From positions 1 to 21,739 of the forward strand of contig JACQNV010000038.1 of the NCBI GenBank assembly GCA_016202865.1: DNA of 21,739 bases, in the 5' to 3' direction. The DNA is from Candidatus Aenigmatarchaeota archaeon. GTDB lineage: Archaea; Aenigmatarchaeota; Aenigmatarchaeia; QMZP01; JACQNV01. The notes beneath the pieces were generated by a model. The model searched no databases, had not been told where the DNA came from, and was given only the letters and a program-made list of their open reading frames with translations. Made by a program: the position numbers and the translations under genes. Shown here piece after piece: positions 5,561 to 10,969 of this stretch; the first letter of the stretch is position 1, and each line of letters starts with the position of its first letter.

Positions 5561-7330
5561 ATGCCTAAACCAAAAAGAATTGCTGTTGTGGATAATGAGG
5601 AGATTAAAGACAGGCAGGAATCTTTATTTATTCAGAGCTTGTGCCCAATAAACAGAAGCGGTGTTGACTGTATAGGTGTTGCGCCAGAGGACAAAACATT
5701 GACAATAGATGAAAACACATGCATCGGCTGCGGAATATGTGTGAAAGCAAACCCCAAGGCTATACAGATTGTAAATCTGCCAGCCGCTCTTGATGAGGAT
5801 CCAATTCACAGATATGGAACAAATCTTTTCGCTTTATACAGGTTACCAATACCAAAACAGGGCGCAGTTGTTGGATTGGTCGGACCAAACGGAATTGGAA
5901 AATCAACTGTCTTGAATATTTTGTCTGGAAACCTCAAACCAAACAGGGGGAAAAAACAAGTTGAGTGGCAGGAAGTTATAGAACAGTTCAAGGGCACAGA
6001 GCTTCAGGCTTATTTAGAAAATATAAAAAATATTAAGGTCGGCTACAAATCACAAAACATCGATGCTTTGCAGAAAATGTTTTCTGGGAAAGTTTCAGAG
6101 CTCCTGAAAAAAGTTGACAAGGAAAATAGATTCGATTCCGTTGTAAAAAACCTTCAGTTGGAAAGACTGCTTGAAAAAAACATGAAGGAACTTTCTGGCG
6201 GAGAACTTCAACTGATTGCAATTGCAGCCACAATAATTAAAGGTGGGAACTTTTATTTTTTTGACGAGCCCACAAGCTATCTGGATGTTGAGCAGAGATT
6301 TTTGGTTGCGAAGGAGATAAGAAGGCTTGCAGAAGGCGGTTATGAAAACAGCAAACAGAAACCCTATACGATGACAATAGACCACGACCTTGCTGTTGCG
6401 GATTATTTGGCTGACCAGGTGCACATATTATATGGCTCGCCAGGTGTGTTTGGTATAGTTTCGCCGCCGCAGGGTGTGAGGGTTGGAATAAATACATATT
6501 TGGACGGTTACATAAAAGAGGACAATGTCAGATTCAGGGACAAGCCAATTGTTTTTAGCAGGGTTGCGAAGTCTCCGGAAAAGAAAAAACCGCTATACGA
6601 TTTTGACGAATTTGAAAAAACCTTTTCCACATTTAAACTTAAGGTCTCTTCCGGCTCGCTAAACCAGGGTGAGATAATCGGTATCCTTGGATCCAACGGC
6701 ATTGGGAAAACCACTTTTGTAAATATGCTTGCAGGAGAAATAAAACCGGATAAAGGAAAGCAATTGAAGCTGAAGCTTTCATACAAGCCGCAAAGACTTG
6801 TTTTTTCAGCAGAGGAGGGTGAGATGATTGTCAGGGATTATATTGGAAACACAACAGAAACACAAAACATGATACACATGCTAAAAGTTGATAGGCTTTC
6901 TGACAGAAAAGTAAAAACACTTTCAGGTGGCGAACTGCAGGCTGTCTTTATTTCGGCGGCTCTGTCGAGGGACCACGATATTTTATTGCTTGATGAACCG
7001 TCTGCATTTTTGGATGTTGAGCAAAGATTGATTTTGGCAAGGGTTTTGGATGACTGGACCAAAACAAGAGGGACTGCGGGCTTTGTAGTTGATCATGATT
7101 TGCAGGTTATTGACAGCGTCTCGAATAGGTTGATGGTGTTTGATGGCAGGCCAGCAATTGAGGGTGTGGGCAATCCACCAGAAAACCTGAAGGATGGGAT
7201 GAACAGATTTTTGAAAAGGGTGGGGATCACTTTCAGGCGCGACCCGCAAACAGGCAGACCACGAGCAAATAAACAAGACTCTGTTTTGGACAGAGAGCAA
7301 AAAGAAAAGGGGCAATATTACTATATTTAA
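5561..7330 (+). CDS. Ribosome-recycling ATPase ABCE1 (Rli1) with one Fe-S cluster motif lost
   Basis: 589 residues, normal length. It splits 70S post-termination ribosomes together with aRF1/aPelota. NBD1: Walker A GPNGIGKS (108-115), signature LSGGE (211-215), Walker B FYFFDEPTSYLD (231-242), H-loop His 275. NBD2: Walker A GSNGIGKT (377-384), LSGGE (454-458), LLLDEP (475-480), His 512. The conserved tail FRRDPQTGRPRANK (558-571) is intact. Odd: the N-terminal ferredoxin-like domain normally has eight Cys. Here C28, C54, C57 and C60 remain, but the three Cys before C28 are replaced (I14, E19 and I24 region) and the last Cys is N64. By ferredoxin geometry this deletes cluster I and keeps cluster II. 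The only other Cys is C37. It follows the toxin-antitoxin pair by 7 nt. Confidence 0.95.
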   Translation: MPKPKRIAVVDNEEIKDRQESLFIQSLCPINRSGVDCIGVAPEDKTLTIDENTCIGCGICVKANPKAIQIVNLPAALDEDPIHRYGTNLFALYRLPIPKQGAVVGLVGPNGIGKSTVLNILSGNLKPNRGKKQVEWQEVIEQFKGTELQAYLENIKNIKVGYKSQNIDALQKMFSGKVSELLKKVDKENRFDSVVKNLQLERLLEKNMKELSGGELQLIAIAATIIKGGNFYFFDEPTSYLDVEQRFLVAKEIRRLAEGGYENSKQKPYTMTIDHDLAVADYLADQVHILYGSPGVFGIVSPPQGVRVGINTYLDGYIKEDNVRFRDKPIVFSRVAKSPEKKKPLYDFDEFEKTFSTFKLKVSSGSLNQGEIIGILGSNGIGKTTFVNMLAGEIKPDKGKQLKLKLSYKPQRLVFSAEEGEMIVRDYIGNTTETQNMIHMLKVDRLSDRKVKTLSGGELQAVFISAALSRDHDILLLDEPSAFLDVEQRLILARVLDDWTKTRGTAGFVVDHDLQVIDSVSNRLMVFDGRPAIEGVGNPPENLKDGMNRFLKRVGITFRRDPQTGRPRANKQDSVLDREQKEKGQYYYI

Positions 7331-7339
7331 GTTTGAGAA

Positions 7340-7669
7340 TTATTCGCTGTTTTTTGGCTGCTTTCGATTATATGGCCATTCGCTTTCCATTCTTTGAAGT
7401 TGCCTTAGATCTCTTTCAAGTTGTATAGAATCTCCAATAAGAACATCTGCATGATATTTTGCGCTTTGAGGCGCATTAGGATCTAGCAATATACCAAATA
7501 GTCTGTTTCTATTTTCTTCAATTGCTTTAGCCGCTTCTCCGTAAGACTCTCTTAACGGTGTATATGATGCTTCTCTTCCCGAAACTGGATTTATTGGCTT
7601 TGTTTCTTGTGGTGAGCACCCTGAAACAGCTAACCAAGCAGACAAAATAACAGTTGATAAATATCTCAT
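7340..7669 (-). CDS. Small lipoprotein, unknown function
   Basis: 109 residues. The N-terminus has one Arg, a hydrophobic core, and the lipobox AVSGC with C18 as the predicted lipidated residue (signal residues 1-17). The mature part is hydrophilic and helical with no family I recognise. A lipobox after a short signal peptide is the classic bacterial lipoprotein signal; archaeal lipoproteins with the same motif also exist. The protein is probably anchored on the outer face of the cytoplasmic membrane. Its stop lies 9 nt from the convergent ABCE1 stop, and its TATA box overlaps the very end of the spacer before the paralogue gene at 7706. Confidence 0.7.
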   Translation of the reverse strand: MRYLSTVILSAWLAVSGCSPQETKPINPVSGREASYTPLRESYGEAAKAIEENRNRLFGILLDPNAPQSAKYHADVLIGDSIQLERDLRQLQRMESEWPYNRKQPKNSE

Positions 7670-7688
7670 ATGAATACTTTATGGAAAG

Positions 7689-7697
7689 CTTTTTAAG
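7689..7697 (-). promoter_or_regulatory. TATA box of the lipoprotein gene
   Basis: On the minus strand the sequence cttaaaaag is centred 24 nt upstream of the ATG at 7669, so the lipoprotein has its own promoter although it lies just 36 nt after the gene at 7706. Confidence 0.45.
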
Positions 7698-7705
7698 TGC
7701 TTGCA

Positions 7706-8272
7706 TTAACTCATGTCCTTTATTTCTGGCTCTTTCGCAGAAGTGGTTGTCATGCCGTATTCAGCTTTCAGATATTCCCTGAAACCATAACAGTATTTCC
7801 TGCAGAACTTAAGGTATTCCATTCTTCTTTTGTTGTAGAAGAGATATTGGTAAATCCACCACATGCTCCTATGGAACCAGCCTTTGGGGATTTTGTGCAC
7901 AACATTTGCTGTGATCTCGACAGTGAACCTTCCCCTCTTTGTCTGGGCACCTTCATCTCCCTGAACTATAACATCATAATTTACTGTTGAGTAACCGCTC
8001 AACGGCTTCCTCACCCACCACTTGACATAAAAACCAATTGGGTCTCCAGAAGTATCCCACCTAAAATCAGGCTCCCCCCAGCCAGATGAAGACACTTCGA
8101 AATAAAGATCCAATTTGCCTGCAACTTTGCTCACAACTGAAAAGGGGTTAGGCCCATTGTAAAACAACATCAGACTTTTATATGGAGCCAAGCATTCATC
8201 TCTTAGCACAATAGAAGTTGCAGGTGGCTTCTTTTTTTCTTTCTTCTTCTGTGGTTTTTTCTCTGCTGCCAT
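7706..8272 (-). CDS. Unknown protein, paralogue of the adjacent upstream gene
   Basis: 188 residues; no named family recognised. Residues 2-17 are a Lys-rich disordered head. The rest aligns along its length with the gene at 8305-8892. Both have a D-x-C near the start of the core, Y-x-GP, a W/F-rich strand block (KWWV here, RWYM there), and a shared C-terminal motif F-Y-x2-[RK]-R-x2-Y-x3-C-R (here FYNKRRMEYLKFCR). There is no membrane helix; a beta-rich core with a C-terminal helix is likely. It starts 32 nt after the upstream paralogue's stop, and the sequence taggtg 7 nt before the ATG is a plausible ribosome-binding site, as expected for the second gene of an operon. Confidence 0.75.
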   Translation of the reverse strand: MAAEKKPQKKKEKKKPPATSIVLRDECLAPYKSLMLFYNGPNPFSVVSKVAGKLDLYFEVSSSGWGEPDFRWDTSGDPIGFYVKWWVRKPLSGYSTVNYDVIVQGDEGAQTKRGRFTVEITANVVHKIPKGWFHRSMWWIYQYLFYNKRRMEYLKFCRKYCYGFREYLKAEYGMTTTSAKEPEIKDMS

Positions 8273-8278
8273 GATAAC

Positions 8279-8284
8279 ACCTAA
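8279..8284 (-). promoter_or_regulatory. Ribosome-binding site before the gene ending at 8272
   Basis: On the minus strand taggtg precedes the ATG by 6-7 nt. It is a GGTG-type Shine-Dalgarno match at an operon-internal start, in contrast with the leaderless first genes around it. Confidence 0.4.
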
Positions 8285-8304
8285 TATTTTAGCGATTCCC
8301 TCAT

Positions 8305-8892
8305 TTAGCCTTTGTCTCGCTCTAGAAGTTCGTTATAGAAGTCTTTAACTTTTTTAGAATACAAAGCTGTCAGGTTTCTACAATCAGCTATATAATCTAT
8401 TCTTTTCCCATGGTAAAAGACCCTGTGCCAAAAAGTCCTTATCATCTCATAAAGCAGCGACCTCTGCCATACAGTATCTTGTGGGTATTCTGTGATCAAT
8501 ACTGGCCTAATAACCAAATTGGCTTTTCCCATCTTATCTGTTCCTTGACCCTTTAAAGTAAACCTTATCCAGAAGTATGTGAACTTGTCTATGTCTCTGT
8601 GCATGTACCATCTCATGCTGAACTTATCTTCTTCTCCTTTTCCCCAACTGTAATTTTCTTCTTGAATATCAGAATCAGATGCTTTCCAGACAGATTTTAT
8701 CAACTCGTAAGATTTTTTGATCAATTCTGTTGCATGAGGACCTACATACTTTAGATCTACCTCTCCTGGATCCTCTGCAAAACATGTATCGTATATTGTC
8801 AATTTGGTACGCGCGAATATTGCCATCTTAAAACCTACGGTTTTAAGGAATCCCTCATTTACAGATTCGTTCCCCAAAACTACGGTTTCCAT
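8305..8892 (-). CDS. Unknown protein, first of two tandem paralogues
   Basis: 195 residues from the ATG at 8892. The frame is open to a TTG at 8928, and an inner ATG at 8826 (MAIFARTK) would give 173 residues. The paralogous core begins just after the inner ATG (LTIYDTC), so the start is uncertain. The core matches the downstream gene: D-x-C, Y-x-GP, the RWYM block, and FYHGKRIDYIADCR near the C-terminus. No signal peptide or helix spans the membrane. Function not known. A perfect 9-3-9 palindrome sits directly upstream of the inner ATG. It is divergent from the small membrane protein gene at 8967. Confidence 0.72.
   Translation of the reverse strand: METVVLGNESVNEGFLKTVGFKMAIFARTKLTIYDTCFAEDPGEVDLKYVGPHATELIKKSYELIKSVWKASDSDIQEENYSWGKGEEDKFSMRWYMHRDIDKFTYFWIRFTLKGQGTDKMGKANLVIRPVLITEYPQDTVWQRSLLYEMIRTFWHRVFYHGKRIDYIADCRNLTALYSKKVKDFYNELLERDKG
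8827..8847. repeat. Perfect 9-3-9 inverted repeat upstream of an inner start codon
   Basis: The arms cttaaaacc (8827-8835) and ggttttaag (8839-8847) are exact reverse complements around tac. On the minus strand the right-hand end touches the ATG at 8826. If that ATG is the true start this is an operator-like site; if the ATG at 8892 is used, it lies within coding sequence (residues 16-22). Confidence 0.45.
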
Positions 8893-8934
8893 CCCCACAT
8901 TATATTTACGCAAAAGGATGGAAATCAACGCCTG

Positions 8935-8943
8935 TTTATATTT
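8935..8943 (+). promoter_or_regulatory. TATA box of the 59-residue membrane protein gene
   Basis: The sequence tttatattt is centred 28 nt upstream of the ATG at 8967. Read on the minus strand (aaatataaa) it is 47 nt from the ATG at 8892 and could also serve the divergent paralogue gene with a leader of about 20 nt. Confidence 0.55.
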
Positions 8944-8966
8944 AGCAGAAGTTAATTATTAATACT

Positions 8967-9146
8967 ATGTTTGGTCTCCTGGGCTTCCTTGCGGGTATCT
9001 TGCTCATTTTTTTAGGGGGATTTATGGTTTTCTTCTTGCCGTCTGTCTCGGGCCATCTTAAATACCAGCCAGACGATATGAGCATAGGCTCCATTATAAT
9101 GGGCTTTATTTTCCTGGTTTTTGGGTTCATATTGGTTCTTTTTTAG
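8967..9146 (+). CDS. 59-residue two-helix membrane protein
   Basis: This short frame reads MFGLLGFLAGILLIFLGGFM at its start, forming helix 1 (about 2-26). A polar turn SGHLKYQPDDMS follows, then helix 2 (40-59, IGSIIMGFIFLVFGFILVLF). It stops at 9144-9146. Its two clean hydrophobic helices with a charged hairpin, and a TATA box exactly 28 nt upstream, make it a credible gene although it is too short for usual gene callers. The opposite-strand ORF over the same region has no such support. Topology predicts both ends on the same side. Function unknown. Confidence 0.7.
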   Translation: MFGLLGFLAGILLIFLGGFMVFFLPSVSGHLKYQPDDMSIGSIIMGFIFLVFGFILVLF

Positions 9147-9169
9147 GGCGCAGACTGTCTGTATATCAG

Positions 9170-9177
9170 TTTTAAAG
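9170..9177 (+). promoter_or_regulatory. TATA box of the 525-residue gene
   Basis: The sequence ttttaaag is centred 25-26 nt before the ATG at 9199, supporting that start over the in-frame ATGs at 9220 and 9226. Confidence 0.55.
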
Positions 9178-9198
9178 TTGCGAAGCAAATAATATTAT

Positions 9199-10776
9199 AT
9201 GCCACCATGGACAGGGGACATGATAATGGATGATATTTTTAGGGAAACCGATCCAGAGACAGGGGGAACCCCCAAACTTGGAACTGCTGTTTTGGCTGTC
9301 CCAGGAAACCAACAAGGCATGCTCGATTTCACAACAAACATAGGCGGCTGCTCTGGTCTATATTATTCTCTAGTTTTCCAACTGTGGAAATGGGGCTATA
9401 AACTGAAAAAATTGGATGAATGGATGGATGTATCTCCAGCACATGCAGAAGCATATGGATTGATGGTGGAACAAAAGGGCAAGCTGGAAAAGGAGATAAA
9501 ACAGGGCCTCGCCTCAGCTGCACAGGCTGTTGCTGATTTTGAATTCCTTGTCCACGACATGAACAAATACAAGGAGATATTGGACTACTTTATAAAAGCT
9601 AAGGGCAACAAGAAAGAAAAAAAGGCTCCAGATCAGCATGTTTTAAGGTCTTTGTTCATTGACAGGGTTGATGCTCATACAGGCGAGGGTTTCTCAATGG
9701 TCACGATGGCCAGAAGATGGCCCACAATAATTTCTGATTTCATAAGGATGTCCAAGCTTGATGACGAAACGCAAAAAGATCCGGAAAAACTCAGGCAAGC
9801 GCTCTCAATAACAATTGCTGAGGCCAATGTTCTGAAAACAAAAAATGAACTGTTCAATGAGTGGAAAACTTTGTTTTTTCCAAGTGTTAAAGAAAGGTAT
9901 GCAAGGATAAAAAATATGGTGCAATCAAGAGAGAAAAGCATGCACGAGTATAAGGAATGGCTCAAGCCTTATGTTGCAAGGTATCACATGATGAAGGAAG
10001 CATTAAGAGGTAATCCCAGCGGCATCGTATCCAATGTCCTGATGGCTCCAGCGTTCGGAACTGCTTTTGTTAGCAGCGGTATGCGCCTTATTGCTTTTGA
10101 TAATTACTGGCCACCGGAGATGAGCAAGGCAGAGAGAAGCAATGTTATCGACCCTGTAGATGATGTTGTAAGAACATGGGCTGCGAAAATAGGGGAAAAA
10201 TACAATGTTAAAATGGATGAGGCTAGGATAAGGAAGGTTTTGAAAAGCGCTTACGACAATGGCGATATGCAGAAAGAGAATATGTATTACAGGATCTTCC
10301 ACATAATTGCAGACAAATCTATCATCAAGATTCCTAAGGGCGGCGAGGTTGAGGACATAATGTTTATAATGAAGCATTGGATAACTTCCCAGAACCTCAT
10401 GCTTGTTTTCCTGTTGGAAATCGATGCACGGGAAGAAGTTTTTAACAAATATGTCAAAGGCATAATTGGTGTCAAAGAGGTTGAGGATGAGATAAGGAAA
10501 GAAGTTGAAGCCATGTTTCAGGAGCCTGAACCAGAGAAAGTTGACAAACTCAAATCGATAAAAAAGGTTGGAAGCGGCTTTAAAAAATTCGGCGGTGGCT
10601 TGAAAAAGATCTTTGGTCCCTTCAAAAAATATTTTTTCAGGCCAGGACCATATGAGACCAATTTTGCAGAAAGGATTACAAAAATGTACATGATACCATC
10701 TGGACAGATTTACAACAAGCTTGTCCAATTTTTGAAGTGGAAGGCTGGAGTTCCAGGTGCCTCAGACCAATATTAA
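9199..10776 (+). CDS. Large helical protein of unknown function (525 residues)
   Basis: No family recognised. The protein is mostly alpha-helical and charged. There is a short hydrophobic, aromatic stretch at 47-66 (with C51), a Lys-rich linker at 133-143, helical segments at 145-270, and a more globular part at 270-310 containing GMRLIAFDNYWPPEMS. Another helical part (317-440) follows. Residues 446-482 form a striking Lys/Gly/Phe segment (KKVGSGFKKFGGGLKKIFG and onward) that would be a strongly basic amphipathic surface, perhaps for membrane lipid or nucleic acid contact (inference). The C-terminal 40 residues are a further helix. Codon use and style match the next large gene at 10970. The leaderless-type promoter supports the start. 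Confidence 0.72.
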   Translation: MPPWTGDMIMDDIFRETDPETGGTPKLGTAVLAVPGNQQGMLDFTTNIGGCSGLYYSLVFQLWKWGYKLKKLDEWMDVSPAHAEAYGLMVEQKGKLEKEIKQGLASAAQAVADFEFLVHDMNKYKEILDYFIKAKGNKKEKKAPDQHVLRSLFIDRVDAHTGEGFSMVTMARRWPTIISDFIRMSKLDDETQKDPEKLRQALSITIAEANVLKTKNELFNEWKTLFFPSVKERYARIKNMVQSREKSMHEYKEWLKPYVARYHMMKEALRGNPSGIVSNVLMAPAFGTAFVSSGMRLIAFDNYWPPEMSKAERSNVIDPVDDVVRTWAAKIGEKYNVKMDEARIRKVLKSAYDNGDMQKENMYYRIFHIIADKSIIKIPKGGEVEDIMFIMKHWITSQNLMLVFLLEIDAREEVFNKYVKGIIGVKEVEDEIRKEVEAMFQEPEPEKVDKLKSIKKVGSGFKKFGGGLKKIFGPFKKYFFRPGPYETNFAERITKMYMIPSGQIYNKLVQFLKWKAGVPGASDQY

Positions 10777-10825
10777 GTTTGTGTTGATTTTAGTCGGGCT
10801 ATATTGGGATAAATAAATAAGAAAC

Positions 10826-10834
10826 AAATATAAT
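10826..10834 (+). promoter_or_regulatory. TATA-like box upstream of the structured leader
   Basis: The sequence aaatataat would place a transcription start near 10857-10860, immediately before the folded stretch at 10865-10947. A run of taaataaataa just upstream (10809-10820) is an alternative. Confidence 0.4.
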
Positions 10835-10864
10835 ACAGTTATAGCTAACCAAGTTGGATAACCA

Positions 10865-10947
10865 CATTAAAAGGGTTGACGCTGATCATGAGATGACTGA
10901 AGTCGATCTTTGACCAATTGTGCAGGGTCAACTTCATCCCTTTAATG
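10865..10947 (+). ncRNA. Structured leader or small RNA upstream of the TIM-barrel gene
   Basis: An outer stem pairs cattaaaaggg (10865-10875) with ccctttaatg (10938-10947), allowing one bulged A. An inner stem pairs gttgac (10875-10880) with gtcaac (10927-10932), with ttcat (10933-10937) left unpaired on the 3' side. The 46-nt interior has two CTGA elements and the hairpin gac-tgaa-gtc. No C/D, H/ACA, tRNA or riboswitch consensus fits well. With a TATA box near 10830 the transcript would start just before it. A weak TATA-like tttaat (10941-10946) lies 27 nt before the downstream ATG, so the gene might instead be leaderless and this RNA separate. The rest of the 193-nt gap is unassigned. Confidence 0.4.
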
Positions 10948-10969
10948 CCCAGCCGTTAGCAGGTTCACT

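Noticed and set aside
8942..9130. Minus-strand 62-codon ORF over the small membrane protein gene
   Set aside because: The plus-strand frame has two clear hydrophobic helices and a correctly spaced TATA box; the minus frame is its Lys/Pro-rich complement.
10003..10728. 241-codon minus-strand ORF within the 525-residue gene
   Set aside because: Antisense shadow of a continuous plus-strand frame with a good promoter; composition is Phe/Tyr/Cys heavy as expected from complementing Lys/Glu codons.
10881..10925. C/D-box guide RNA in the structured leader
   Set aside because: CTGA elements are present, but no proper RTGATGA C box in the right order; not enough for the call.
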